A DNA stretch of 56,773 nucleotides from an uncultured Alphaproteobacteria bacterium (GTDB lineage: Bacteria > Pseudomonadota > Alphaproteobacteria > Sneathiellales > Sneathiellaceae), in the NCBI GenBank assembly GCA_913062525.1, contig CAJXWA010000003.1, positions 1 to 56,773 on the forward strand, in the 5' to 3' direction. The notes beneath the pieces are model-generated. The model was not told the origin of the DNA. It worked only from the letters and a program-made list of their open reading frames with translations, and searched no databases. The translations under genes and the position numbers were made by a program. Of this stretch, positions 26,233 through 34,660 are shown piece after piece (position 1 is the first letter of the stretch; each line of letters starts with the position of its first letter).

Positions 26233-26838
26233 TTGAATTTAAATGATCAACAGACTATCAATGCCTCAAAAGAACAAGTGTTCGCCGGACTTAATGATGC
26301 GGATATTTTGCGCCAGTGTATACCAGGTTGCCAAGTGCTTGAAAAAACATCTGACACTGAAATGTCTGCCACGGTGGTTTTAAAGGTTGGACCAGTGAAA
26401 GCCAAATTTGCGGGAAATGTTACGCTATCAAATCTTAATCCCCCTGAAAGTTATACCATCACCGGCGAGGGTAAGGGCGGCGCAGCCGGTTTTGCAAAAG
26501 GCGGTGCTGACATAACGCTTCATTCGGAGGCAGATGGCACAACCACTTTAAAATATGCGGTTAAGGTGAGTTTGGGCGGTAAGATCGCTCAACTAGGCGG
26601 CAGGCTTATGGAATCTACTTCCCGCAAGTTGGCGAACCAGTTTTTCGAAAAATTTGCTGAACTTGTTGAGCCAGCTGAAGGGACAGTTCCTGACGCTGAA
26701 CCTGAAATAGCCGTAGCGGAAATCCCAGTGTCAGACGCTGGAAGCGAACAAACTAATGCTTCACCTGCGAACCATACGCTTATCATAGTGCTGGCCGTCA
26801 TCGGTGTTGTTGCTGTGACGTGGTATTTTGCATCCTAG
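26233..26838 (+). CDS. coxG: CoxG, SRPBCC-fold membrane-anchor protein
   Basis: 201 residues if translation starts at TTG 26233, which has a well-placed AAGGAAA 7 nt upstream. This gives the family-like start LNLNDQQTINASKEQVFAGL. The alternative ATG at 26185 overlaps the previous gene by 32 bp and adds 16 unlike residues. The SRPBCC fold shows in DADILRQCIPGCQVLEK and GPVKAKFAGNVTLSNL. A Pro/Glu-rich linker and one C-terminal membrane helix (LIIVLAVIGVVAVTWYFAS) follow. CoxG helps anchor CO dehydrogenase to the cytoplasmic membrane. It is the last gene of the cox cluster. Confidence 0.88.
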   Translation: MNLNDQQTINASKEQVFAGLNDADILRQCIPGCQVLEKTSDTEMSATVVLKVGPVKAKFAGNVTLSNLNPPESYTITGEGKGGAAGFAKGGADITLHSEADGTTTLKYAVKVSLGGKIAQLGGRLMESTSRKLANQFFEKFAELVEPAEGTVPDAEPEIAVAEIPVSDAGSEQTNASPANHTLIIVLAVIGVVAVTWYFAS

Positions 26839-26850
26839 TTTTTTAAAATA

Positions 26851-26893
26851 ATCACAGTTTAAAAGAAGCATATGGCTTCATTTAAACTGTGAT
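26851..26893. terminator. long bidirectional hairpin at the end of the cox cluster
   Basis: An 18-bp dyad with a single A-A mismatch (ATCACAGTTTAAA/TTTAAACTGTGAT outer arms, GAAGC/GCTTC inner arms, 5-nt loop) lies between the convergent coxG and dienelactone hydrolase genes. It probably terminates transcription in both directions. Confidence 0.7.
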
Positions 26894-26903
26894 AAATTGG
26901 GCC

Positions 26904-27599
26904 TTAATCCTTTAAAGCGGTTTCGAAGGCATCCATAGTGCGTTTTCGGGCTAGTTTGGTGTTAGCTGCATCATAGTGCGTACCATTGTGCCGCGCGAAT
27001 GCGTGATCCATATGGGGGTAGCTATGGATTGTGATATTCGAATTTTCGTGCAAGCCCAGCTTTATTTGGCTCTGTATTTCATTGGGAACAAATTGATCTT
27101 GCTCTGCTATATGGAGCAGCGTTGGGGTTCGAATATTTCCGGCTTCGCCTAATTTCTTCTCAATTCCAACGCCGTAATAACCAACATTACAATCAGAATC
27201 TGTGCGACTAGCCATGAGATATGCCAGTAAACCGCCGAGACAAAAGCCCATGCTTCCCACTTTTCCGGTGCAGCCTTGTACTGTCCGTAGATAGGTGAGG
27301 GAAATTTGAAGATCTTCAACAGCTTTATCAGCGTCAAAGGAGTAGTAGAGTTGCCCTGCTTTTTCCCATTCGGCTTTACTTTTGTCAGTTAGCTGGACGC
27401 CCGCTTCTTGTCGCCAATATAAATCAGGACAAAGGGCAAAATAACCTTCGGCAGCCATTGCATCACAATGATCTCTCATGTCTTGATTGATGCCAAAGAT
27501 TTCCTGGATCACCAGAATACCAGGACCTTTTTCATTTTTCGGAATAGCGAGATAGGCAGTAAAAGTCCCATCTGGGCTAGTTATAGTAACTTCTGGCAT
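26904..27599 (-). CDS. dienelactone hydrolase family protein
   Basis: 231 residues, alpha/beta-hydrolase fold. The nucleophile is in GSMGFCLGGLLAYL (Cys, as in true dienelactone hydrolases rather than Ser). The acid is in AEQDQFVPNE and the histidine in YPHMDHAFARH. The family opens lactone rings in aromatic degradation, but many members act on other esters, and no other aromatic-degradation gene is nearby. Divergent from a TetR regulator that probably represses it. Confidence 0.9.
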   Translation of the reverse strand: MPEVTITSPDGTFTAYLAIPKNEKGPGILVIQEIFGINQDMRDHCDAMAAEGYFALCPDLYWRQEAGVQLTDKSKAEWEKAGQLYYSFDADKAVEDLQISLTYLRTVQGCTGKVGSMGFCLGGLLAYLMASRTDSDCNVGYYGVGIEKKLGEAGNIRTPTLLHIAEQDQFVPNEIQSQIKLGLHENSNITIHSYPHMDHAFARHNGTHYDAANTKLARKRTMDAFETALKD

Positions 27600-27629
27600 T
27601 GTGGTTTACTTTCTGATAAATAAATTTGT

Positions 27630-27637
27630 ACGATCGT
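27630..27637. promoter_or_regulatory. candidate TetR operator core
   Basis: ACGATCGT, a perfect 8-bp palindrome, lies in the 97-bp divergent region between the hydrolase and TetR genes, inside GTACGATCGTTCGAT. Position and symmetry suit a TetR dimer site. Confidence 0.4.
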
Positions 27638-27696
27638 TCGATTTTATTTTTGAATTTTTAATTGAAAAAGGCAAGCGAAAATTATAGATTTTAAAA

Positions 27697-28332
27697 ATGA
27701 CAGAAAAAACTGAACAAAAACAAAAAGATGGCCGACGATTGAGAGGTGATAACACCCGTGCGTTAACTGTCTCCCACGCCCTGCAGATGGCCTCGATTGA
27801 TGGTTTAGAAGGACTTTCCATCGCCAAATTGGCAACGGCACTCGGTACAGCGAAAAGTACTGTTCACGCAGCCTTTGGATCTAAAGAAACACTTCAAGTT
27901 GCCGTAATCGACGAAACTACTCGCCTCCTTTTTAAACTGGTTGTTAGTCCTTCGTTGAAGGCAGATTCCGGAATGGCCCGACTTGTGGCTGTTGGTGATG
28001 CGTGGATGAGCTATCTGGAAAGTGACATTTTTGAAGGCGGGTGCGTTCTCTCATCTGCATCTTTGGAAATGGATGGGAGATCGGGCGCAGCCCGCGATGC
28101 GATCGCTAAGGCCATGACAGATTGGATGAATACACTTAGCCGGTTTGTGGCAGATGCAATTTCCAACGGTGAAATAGCTGAAACACATGAACCTGAACAG
28201 CTAGCTTTTGAGTTAAATGCAATTGGCATGGCCGCTAACTGGCATCACCAATTACTTGGTGGAGAGGAAACCTTCCATATGGCTCGTTTATCATGGAAGA
28301 AAACACTTGAAAGTCATAAACGTCAAAATTGA
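27697..28332 (+). CDS. TetR-family transcriptional regulator
   Basis: 211 residues. The N-terminal helix-turn-helix is GLEGLSIAKLATALGTAKST followed by VHAAFGSKETL. The C-terminal region is an all-helical ligand domain with SDIFEGGCVLSSASLEMDGR, similar to TetR_C domains of YfiR/AcrR-like regulators. It is divergent from the dienelactone hydrolase gene. The 239 bp between this gene and metG contain T- and A-runs and a weak GTCGGT/ACCGAC repeat but no gene that I can support. Confidence 0.92.
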   Translation: MTEKTEQKQKDGRRLRGDNTRALTVSHALQMASIDGLEGLSIAKLATALGTAKSTVHAAFGSKETLQVAVIDETTRLLFKLVVSPSLKADSGMARLVAVGDAWMSYLESDIFEGGCVLSSASLEMDGRSGAARDAIAKAMTDWMNTLSRFVADAISNGEIAETHEPEQLAFELNAIGMAANWHHQLLGGEETFHMARLSWKKTLESHKRQN

Positions 28333-28571
28333 TGGAGACTGAGATTTGATTATAAGAGCGGTGATTTTTTTGATTTTTGGAGAGAAAAAAACTGTAGCAC
28401 TGGCAGATAATGTGATCACGATCCCCGATTAATAGTAACTGAAAGTCGGTATAACGCTCTGTCTAAATTCAAAACCGACGCGTGGCATAAAAGAAATTTT
28501 GCGCCGGTATGGATAATCCTGTAAAAGAGCTGAAAACAACTCATATGTTCGATTTTCGGCAGGATAAATAG

Positions 28572-30269
28572 ATGACACGACACCTTATTACTTCGGCACT
28601 ACCCTATATTAACGGCGTTAAGCATTTGGGTAACCTCGTCGGGTCCATGTTGCCGTCTGATCTATATGCCAGATATCTGCGGGCTAATGACCAAGACGTG
28701 TTGTTTATTTGTGCAACTGACGAACACGGTACACCAGCCGAGCTTGCCGCTAGAGCTGCCAACCTTGATGTTGCGACATTTTGTGCAGAACAGCATGACG
28801 TTCAGGCGAAACTTGGGGAAGCTTTCTCGCTTTCGTTTGATTATTTCGGACGTTCGTCTTCTCCGCAAAATCACGAGCTAACTCAGCATTTTGGTGAAAA
28901 ACTGCTCGAAAATGGATTTATTGAAGAAAGAGTGACTAAGCAAATTTTCTCGATCGAAGATGATCGCTTTTTGCCAGATCGGTATGTGGAGGGGACTTGC
29001 CCGCATTGTAATTATGACAAGGCACGCGGGGACCAGTGCGAAAGTTGTACCCGTCTTTTAGACCCAACTGATTTGATAGAACCGCGTTCCGCTATTTCGG
29101 GAAGCACAAATCTGGAAGTCCGCGAAAGCAAACATTTGTTTTTGTTGCAGTCAAAGTTGTCTGATGAAATTCGCGAATGGGTTGGCAAGCACCCGGATTG
29201 GCCACTGCTCGTGTCTTCAATCGCCCTTAAATGGCTAGATGAAGGTTTGCATGACCGCGGGATCACACGTGATTTGAAGTGGGGTGTCCCCGTTGGCCGC
29301 GAAGGCATGGAAGACAAAGTTTATTACGTGTGGTTTGATGCCCCTATTGGATATATCGCAGCAACAAAAGAATGGGCTGATGAAGATCCTGAAAACCGGG
29401 ATTGGAAGTCATGGTGGTATGAAGCCGATGACGTTCGTTACACAGAGTTTATGGCGAAAGACAATATCCCTTTCCATACAGTAACCTTCCCTGGCACCCA
29501 AATTGGTAGTCGCGAGCCTTGGAAAATGGTTGACTATATTAAGGGTTTTAACTGGTTAAATTATTATGGCGGGAAGTTTTCCACTAGTCAGCAACGCGGC
29601 ATTTTCATGACTGACGCCATTGAGATGCTTCCAGCGGACTATTGGCGCTACTATTTGCTTGCCAATGCGCCTGAAAGTTCAGATGCGAGTTTTACTTGGG
29701 AAGGGTTCTCGGGAACTGTGAACAAGGACCTTGCTGACACACTTGGAAATTTCGTAAATCGGATCTTAAAATTCTGTTCCGCAAAGTTTGGAGATGCACT
29801 TCCTGAAGGCGGTGAAATCGGGGCGAGAGAAATTGCTCTCGCAGAGGTGATGCAGGCGCGCATTGCGACCTATAATAAACACATGGAAGAATTGCAGATC
29901 CGCAAAGCCATGCAGGAGCTTCGGGCCATTTGGGTAATGGGCAATGAATATTTAACAGAAGCCGCCCCCTGGACCGCCTTTAAGACAGATCCAGATGCCG
30001 CAGCCGTTAGCTTGCGGTTTGCCATCAACATGATCCGTGTTTTTGCGGTCTTAAGTGCCCCAGTTATCCCAACAGCCAGCCAGACTTTGGCCTCAGCTCT
30101 TGGATTGCAATTGAACGAGCGGGACTGGATTAAAAAACCTGTGTTAGATGAATTGCAAGTGTTGCCAGCAGGCCATGAGTTTACGATCCCGGATGTCTTG
30201 TTCCGTAAAATCAGCGATGAAGAAGTTGCAGGGTGGCAGGAAAAATTTGGCGGATTAGAAGGCGAATAA
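28572..30269 (+). CDS. metG: methionyl-tRNA synthetase
   Basis: Charges tRNA-Met with methionine. 565 residues, class I synthetase. HLGN begins at residue 18 (HIGH motif) and KFSTS at residues 335-339 (KMSKS motif variant, common in one MetRS branch). A zinc knuckle [17 protein letters not shown] is intact. The anticodon-binding helical domain occupies the C-terminal third. There is no C-terminal tRNA-binding (EMAP-like) extension. SD AGGA lies before ATG 28572. Unrelated in role to its neighbours. Confidence 0.96.
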   Translation: MTRHLITSALPYINGVKHLGNLVGSMLPSDLYARYLRANDQDVLFICATDEHGTPAELAARAANLDVATFCAEQHDVQAKLGEAFSLSFDYFGRSSSPQNHELTQHFGEKLLENGFIEERVTKQIFSIEDDRFLPDRYVEGTCPHCNYDKARGDQCESCTRLLDPTDLIEPRSAISGSTNLEVRESKHLFLLQSKLSDEIREWVGKHPDWPLLVSSIALKWLDEGLHDRGITRDLKWGVPVGREGMEDKVYYVWFDAPIGYIAATKEWADEDPENRDWKSWWYEADDVRYTEFMAKDNIPFHTVTFPGTQIGSREPWKMVDYIKGFNWLNYYGGKFSTSQQRGIFMTDAIEMLPADYWRYYLLANAPESSDASFTWEGFSGTVNKDLADTLGNFVNRILKFCSAKFGDALPEGGEIGAREIALAEVMQARIATYNKHMEELQIRKAMQELRAIWVMGNEYLTEAAPWTAFKTDPDAAAVSLRFAINMIRVFAVLSAPVIPTASQTLASALGLQLNERDWIKKPVLDELQVLPAGHEFTIPDVLFRKISDEEVAGWQEKFGGLEGE

Positions 30270-30371
30270 GCTACTGGTTTCGTAAAATTTTACACAAAGC
30301 CCTTTGTAATACTTAACGGCGACTTAATATCTTTTACGTATGGTAGTTCCCTGATTTAAAGGGATTTACCG

Positions 30372-30947
30372 ATGCTTGTGCCAAAAAGATACAAACACAT
30401 AATCAGCAAATTTGTTCGCGGTGAAAAGGGAACAACAGCTGTCGAGTTGGCGTTGATTTCGCCTGTTCTTGTGACAGTGCTGTTTGGTATCATTGAATTA
30501 AGTGTCGCAATGTTCGTAAATACCGTTGTTGAAGGCGGTCTGCGGGATGCTTCCCGCATCGGTCTTACTGGCTTGGAAGTCGGCGAGGGAAGCCGTGAGC
30601 AAGCAATTGTCGATATTGTGAACGGTGCCTCCCTCGGTATGGTTAGTCTGACAACGTCTGACGTTTCCTCAAAAATTTACCCAAGTTTTGGCGATATCGG
30701 GATGCCAGAGCCTTACACAGACGACGACGGGGATGGCTCCTACACTGATGGGGAGCCCTTTGAAGACATAAATGGCAATGGGGATTGGGATAGTGATATG
30801 GGCGAGGCCGGGCTCGGTGGTCCGGGCGAAATCGTCTTATATAGCATTAGCTACAACTGGAATTTCCTAAGCGGTCAGATGATCCCCATTCTGAACGGTG
30901 TTATTCCAATGACTGCATCGATGGTCGTTCGTAACGAGCCGTTTTAA
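30372..30947 (+). CDS. tadE: TadE-like minor pilin with calcium-binding loops
   Basis: 191 residues, SD AAGGGA. The N-terminal signature is RGEKGTTAVELALISPVLV with the conserved Glu after the processing site, followed by one membrane helix (VTVLFGIIELSVAMFVNTVV). TadE/TadF pseudopilins are cut by the prepilin peptidase and are needed for Flp pilus assembly. Unusually, residues 117-128 (DDDGDGSYTDGE) form a canonical EF-hand-type loop and 132-140 (DINGNGDWD) a second Ca-binding-like turn. It is the first gene of the locus; the next TadE-like gene starts 10 bp later. Confidence 0.88.
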   Translation: MLVPKRYKHIISKFVRGEKGTTAVELALISPVLVTVLFGIIELSVAMFVNTVVEGGLRDASRIGLTGLEVGEGSREQAIVDIVNGASLGMVSLTTSDVSSKIYPSFGDIGMPEPYTDDDGDGSYTDGEPFEDINGNGDWDSDMGEAGLGGPGEIVLYSISYNWNFLSGQMIPILNGVIPMTASMVVRNEPF

Positions 30948-30957
30948 GGAGCCATCA

Positions 30958-31584
30958 ATGAAACTAACAATATTTGCCAATAAACTTAAAAATGCAGAGA
31001 TATACTGTCAGTTTTTAAAAGATAAGTCGGCAGTTGCTATTCTTGAGTTTGCCATGCTGCTACCGGTGTTGTTGCTTTTGACGGTTGGTAGTTTTGAAGT
31101 TGGTCGCTATGCACTGCTTACCCAGAAAATTGATAGAATTTCAGCAACAATTGCCGATCTTGTGGCAAGAGCTGAAGCGTTAACCGCGGATGAAGTTGAT
31201 AACCTTCTTGATGCAACTGATTACTTGGCACAACCTTTCGAATTTAATAATTCCGGGATGGTCGTGGTGACATCAATCGTTGGCCGCGATGGTCAAGAAC
31301 CGATCATCATTGGGCAACGCAGCCGGGGCGCTATTGCCGGGGAAGCAAGTAAGATTGGTAGTGATGGCGGAGAAGCGACGCTGCCAGGCGTCTTTACTGA
31401 TGGGACTGGCCAAACACTGGCAGACGGGGAAGGTGTTATTGTAACAGAAGTGTTTTATAGCTACGTTCCGTATTTCGCCGGAGCCGGGGGTAATTTTACA
31501 GGGGCCTCTTTTCTCGGAGAATCTGTAATGTACCGGCAGGCATTTTTTAGACCAAGACTGTCAGAGCAGACAACGTTCGATTGA
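30958..31584 (+). CDS. second TadE/TadF-like minor pilin
   Basis: 208 residues with a strong SD (AAGGAGCC). The TadE signature is DKSAVAILEFAMLLPVLLLL followed by TVGSFEVGRYALL, a single N-terminal membrane helix. The rest is predicted extracytoplasmic, including VVVTSIVGRDGQEPIIIGQR and VTEVFYSYVPYFAG, typical of TadE-like proteins. The two tandem genes probably encode the TadE and TadF minor pilins. Basic N-terminus (MKLTIFANKLKN) precedes the helix. Confidence 0.87.
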   Translation: MKLTIFANKLKNAEIYCQFLKDKSAVAILEFAMLLPVLLLLTVGSFEVGRYALLTQKIDRISATIADLVARAEALTADEVDNLLDATDYLAQPFEFNNSGMVVVTSIVGRDGQEPIIIGQRSRGAIAGEASKIGSDGGEATLPGVFTDGTGQTLADGEGVIVTEVFYSYVPYFAGAGGNFTGASFLGESVMYRQAFFRPRLSEQTTFD

Positions 31585-31747
31585 TACGAATTACCCTTCT
31601 CTGCAGCATGACTTCCCTATAAATCCACCTCCAATAAACATACATTTTGACAGGCATAGCTTGGCGCTGCGTTCGTGACAGCGTGCATAACAGTGCTAAC
31701 TGCTTTCTATTCGAAGCTTTTCAGTAGAAGCGGATGAAATCGATGAG

Positions 31748-32131
31748 ATGGTTTATGCCTTGAACAGCAAACTTATAAAAAGTGATGTCGAAGGGTGTTC
31801 TGGTTTGGTTGCAGGGTTTACCAGCCGTGAAAAAAGATTTGAGGATGCGAATTATTCCAAAGTCGGAAAAACAGTAGCTAGTATTCTCACATCCATGGCA
31901 ATTTTAGGGGACTATGTTAGTCACGATGTTGTTAAAAAATCAGTGTGCGGCCAAAAAATTGCCCGTGTAGTCACAGTCGTTTTCGCAAACGAGGGGCAGT
32001 ATGAAGTCGATTATTGGGTTTTTAAAGTGAAAGACGACTGGGCATTAACAACGCTTCATTCAAAAGGGGAAGGTAATACCTTAACCTTTATTGGTAAATT
32101 GACCGAGATGATTAAGAGTACATGTGAGTAA
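31748..32131 (+). CDS. uncharacterised small protein between tadE/F and tadG
   Basis: I do not recognise this 127-residue protein. The ATG at 31748 has no clear SD; the frame is open back to about 31700 without another ATG. It contains three cysteines (GCSGL, SVCGQ, STCE at the end) and a central strand-rich part (ARVVTVVFANEGQYEVDYWV, KVKDDWALTTLHSKGEGNTL). No signal peptide is visible in the ATG-started form, but a longer product starting at an unusual codon is possible. The 163 bp before it contain no terminator. It is followed by a strong terminator shared with tadG. Confidence 0.5.
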   Translation: MVYALNSKLIKSDVEGCSGLVAGFTSREKRFEDANYSKVGKTVASILTSMAILGDYVSHDVVKKSVCGQKIARVVTVVFANEGQYEVDYWVFKVKDDWALTTLHSKGEGNTLTFIGKLTEMIKSTCE

Positions 32132-32173
32132 ATGAACTGGCTCTTTGTAAGCAGAGGGTAATTTTCAGACAAT

Positions 32174-32205
32174 AAAAAAGGCGCCTGTTCCCAGGCGCCT
32201 TTTTT
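32174..32205. terminator. strong bidirectional intrinsic terminator
   Basis: AAGGCGCCTG and its complement CAGGCGCCTT form a GC-rich 10-bp stem with a TTCC loop, flanked by six As on one side and six Ts on the other. It ends the rightward tadE-orphan gene transcript and the leftward tadG transcript. Confidence 0.92.
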
Positions 32206-32224
32206 ATGTTGGAAAGAGTTAGTT

Positions 32225-33877
32225 TTATTCAGCAATGCGAAGATTGCTAAGTTCTTGACCGATGCTTCTAAAGGCCGCACTCAAGGAATCTTGTGTTGGC
32301 GAGTCAAAGTAGTGAGCGCTAGATGTCGCGCAATTGCGATAGAGGCTATCGTTGCCGTCCTTATATTTGATGGTGTAGACGATAATGCCTTCAGCCTTCA
32401 TATCCTCGCAGACTTGTGAGAATTTGGCATCAACCTTGTTGCGGTAATAACTCGACGAATTATACCGTAAGCGCCCATCTGGATTTGTGTAGCTGTCTGT
32501 GGAACCCGGGCTGCTCACATGCCTACCCCATGCATTCTTTGCATGACGTGAATATGAGTTATAGTCGAAGTAACTTGTTCCGCCATGGCTGAAAATTGTG
32601 TTCTGGCCATCTGTCATCATGATGACAGCTTTATCAATTAGGGGCTCGTCGTAGTCTTTTGGGAGGGTTGCATCGGATCCCGCCCATAATCCTCTCCACC
32701 TTGGTGACAATGCTCGCCAGCCCCAAACCATTCCGATGTTACCCATTGTGCCGCCACTGTACCAAGGGCGCATGGCGTCAATGGCAGCCTGAACTGTTGT
32801 TTTTTCTGCGGTTAGGGGCAGAATAGCTGTTGGGCAGCCCGCATTTGGGCCAGTGCCAACTGAACTATAGAAACTGTTCCAAGTGCCAACACTTGCTGCC
32901 GCAATTTCTTCCACTGTTCGTGGGCTTGAATCGTTCCAATCATTATCTCTATCTCGTGAAGAAGAAAAATTCCTATGCCCATCATGATAAATGTAGGGCA
33001 TGAAATCAGTCGCTGGTGGGTCGTCACTTGTATCAATAGTGCCACCATCAAGATGCCCACGCATCTCCACGCACCCTTTCCAGCCGTAGTTCGTGTCGTT
33101 GGAACCATTACTGTCTAAGTCATATCCCAGTGCGGTGTGTCGGTCTGTGTCTGCTAGGAATTCACTGTCACTAGACGAGATTATGTTGTTTTGTTCGCTG
33201 GTATCAAGGAAACCAATATTACCAACGCCTACATTTACTTGTGTTACATAGGGGACAATGCCGATCCACAGGTTTTCTTGGGTCTCGTTCGATCCATAAA
33301 GAATGTCCACAAGATCTGTCGCAGATTCCTTTAAAGAGGTTATGCGTTTATTTGAAAGAGCGCCGCTATAACCATCAGAATCTGAATCCCGAGCCATGGA
33401 ACCGGTATTATCGAGCACCATAACGAGTTCCAGTCCTCGATTGGTCCGGTTAATCAATGTATAGGCGCCTACAGTTAAATCGTTGTAACCAACTACGCTT
33501 ATAAATGTTGTATTGACCTTAGCGTGAACGTTGAGCTCAATATTCTCTTTATTAGCATCCCAAGTCACAGATAAAGCACTGACATCGGCGTTCATATATC
33601 CGCTGGTAAAGTTGGCGTCGAAATATTTCTGTGCATCGGCGAGGACAACATCATCATCTTCAAATATCACACGACCTGCAGCGAGGCCTGCTGCATCCAA
33701 AGCAGTAGCGAGTTTGGATTTCAGAACATATGCGCGGCCAACATCAATTGATAGGCCAATGGCGGCGAAAATTGGAATAGCCAAAAGCGCGATAAGAACT
33801 GCAGCAACCCCACGAGTGTCCCGAGATAGTAGTTTTAGCGTTCTTATATATGAAAACCGTGATGGGAACTTTTCCAT
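32225..33877 (-). CDS. tadG: TadG-like pilus protein with von Willebrand A domain
   Basis: 550 residues from ATG 33877 (GAGG upstream); twelve further codons are open upstream but are unlike the family. The N-terminus has the TadG/TadE-type signature DTRGVAAVLIALLAIPIFAA with one membrane helix. The extracytoplasmic part is a VWA domain whose MIDAS is VLDNTGSMARDSDSDG, with IMMTDGQNTIFSHGG later. An Asp/Asn-rich insert (YDLDSNGSNDTNYGW, RDRDNDWND) may bind calcium. TadG is a minor envelope component of Tad pili. It is transcribed opposite to the rest of the locus, diverging from flp. Confidence 0.88.
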   Translation of the reverse strand: MEKFPSRFSYIRTLKLLSRDTRGVAAVLIALLAIPIFAAIGLSIDVGRAYVLKSKLATALDAAGLAAGRVIFEDDDVVLADAQKYFDANFTSGYMNADVSALSVTWDANKENIELNVHAKVNTTFISVVGYNDLTVGAYTLINRTNRGLELVMVLDNTGSMARDSDSDGYSGALSNKRITSLKESATDLVDILYGSNETQENLWIGIVPYVTQVNVGVGNIGFLDTSEQNNIISSSDSEFLADTDRHTALGYDLDSNGSNDTNYGWKGCVEMRGHLDGGTIDTSDDPPATDFMPYIYHDGHRNFSSSRDRDNDWNDSSPRTVEEIAAASVGTWNSFYSSVGTGPNAGCPTAILPLTAEKTTVQAAIDAMRPWYSGGTMGNIGMVWGWRALSPRWRGLWAGSDATLPKDYDEPLIDKAVIMMTDGQNTIFSHGGTSYFDYNSYSRHAKNAWGRHVSSPGSTDSYTNPDGRLRYNSSSYYRNKVDAKFSQVCEDMKAEGIIVYTIKYKDGNDSLYRNCATSSAHYFDSPTQDSLSAAFRSIGQELSNLRIAE

Positions 33878-34378
33878 GAGGTCGCCTCGCGTAATAGAAA
33901 TATAGGTATTCATTTATATATAAGCGGGGGAGTCTTAAGGTTAGATAAAAAATAAACGTCAATTTCAAACAAATTGTATTAAAAAGATTTCAAGTTACTT
34001 ATGGTTTAGTTGCTTACTTATATGTATATGTTGTTAGAGTTTTTAAAATTTCTATTTAAATAGGAAGTAAAAGTTGAATAAAAAAAAGATAAATATTTAT
34101 CGATTATTGTAAAAAACAAATTACCTAAAATTTTATATATTAAAAATTAATTTTTATTGGGGAAAGTTACATCGTTTAACTATTGATTAACGAATTTGGT
34201 GCAAATTGATTTTCAGGAGCAAGGCAAAAGGTCACTTGGGCAAGGCTTCACAGTTAAGGACTTCGGTAAGACTTATTAAGTCGGTGGTTTTGAAGTTCAC
34301 AAATTGAGAGGTTTCGCTCTCGGATTAGATAGCAAATTACTCAGGATAAAATCCTGTCACATTATTAGGAGATGTAAG
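33878..34378. other. long very AT-rich intergenic region between tadG and flp
   Basis: 501 bp with no gene. The middle part, about 33950-34200, is extremely A/T-rich with A- and T-tracts, unlike the surroundings. It must contain the divergent promoters of tadG and flp. A-tract DNA of this type is often bent and bound by nucleoid proteins. No clear -35/-10 pair could be assigned with confidence. The last 75 bp carry two small hairpins (listed separately). Confidence 0.7.
34306..34356 (+). promoter_or_regulatory. two hairpins in the probable flp mRNA leader
   Basis: GAGAG-GTTTCG-CTCTC at 34306-34321 and the perfect CAGGAT-AAA-ATCCTG at 34342-34356 lie just upstream of the flp SD (AGGAG at 34367). 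They could stabilise the pilin mRNA 5' end or tune translation. Confidence 0.4.
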
Positions 34379-34585
34379 ATGATTAAAATGTTTCACGCTT
34401 TTGTAAATGACGAGTCCGGTGCAACAGCTATTGAGTATGGTTTGATTGCAGCATTGGTCGCACTTGTTGGTGTTGTCGCATTTACAGCTCTTGGAGACAC
34501 AATCGCTGATACTTTCGTGCAACTCGCAACTGTGCTTTGTACTAGTGCGGATGGTACGTATGCAGCTGGCGCATGTACATTCTAG
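34379..34585 (+). CDS. flp: Flp major pilin 1
   Basis: 68 residues from ATG 34379, SD AGGAG at 7 nt. Prepilin leader MIKMFHAFVNDESG is followed by the Flp motif with cleavage after Gly14 (G|ATAIEYGLIA, Glu at mature position 5 and Tyr at 6). A hydrophobic helix (LVALVGVVAFTALGDTIAD) makes the pilus core. The C-terminus holds two cysteines, Cys54 and Cys66, around a GT turn, ending CTF. A disulfide-closed tail is possible. Cut by the prepilin peptidase encoded downstream. Its own terminator follows, consistent with high-level, separate expression. Confidence 0.95.
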   Translation: MIKMFHAFVNDESGATAIEYGLIAALVALVGVVAFTALGDTIADTFVQLATVLCTSADGTYAAGACTF

Positions 34586-34600
34586 TCCATGCTGAATATT

Positions 34601-34630
34601 GGGCTGCGCTTGCGCAGCCCTTATTTTTTT
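34601..34630 (+). terminator. intrinsic terminator/attenuator between flp1 and flp2
   Basis: GGGCTGCGC-TT-GCGCAGCCC is followed by TTATTTTTTT. This is a strong intrinsic terminator directly after flp1. Read-through would lower expression of the downstream pilus machine relative to the major pilin. Confidence 0.9.
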
Positions 34631-34660
34631 GTTGTTAGTTCAATGGAGTTGGAGGGTGCC

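Noticed and set aside
28333-28571. Riboswitch or T-box leader before metG
   Set aside because: Only a weak GTCGGT/ACCGAC repeat is visible; no conserved core of a SAM riboswitch or T-box, and T-boxes are not expected in proteobacteria.
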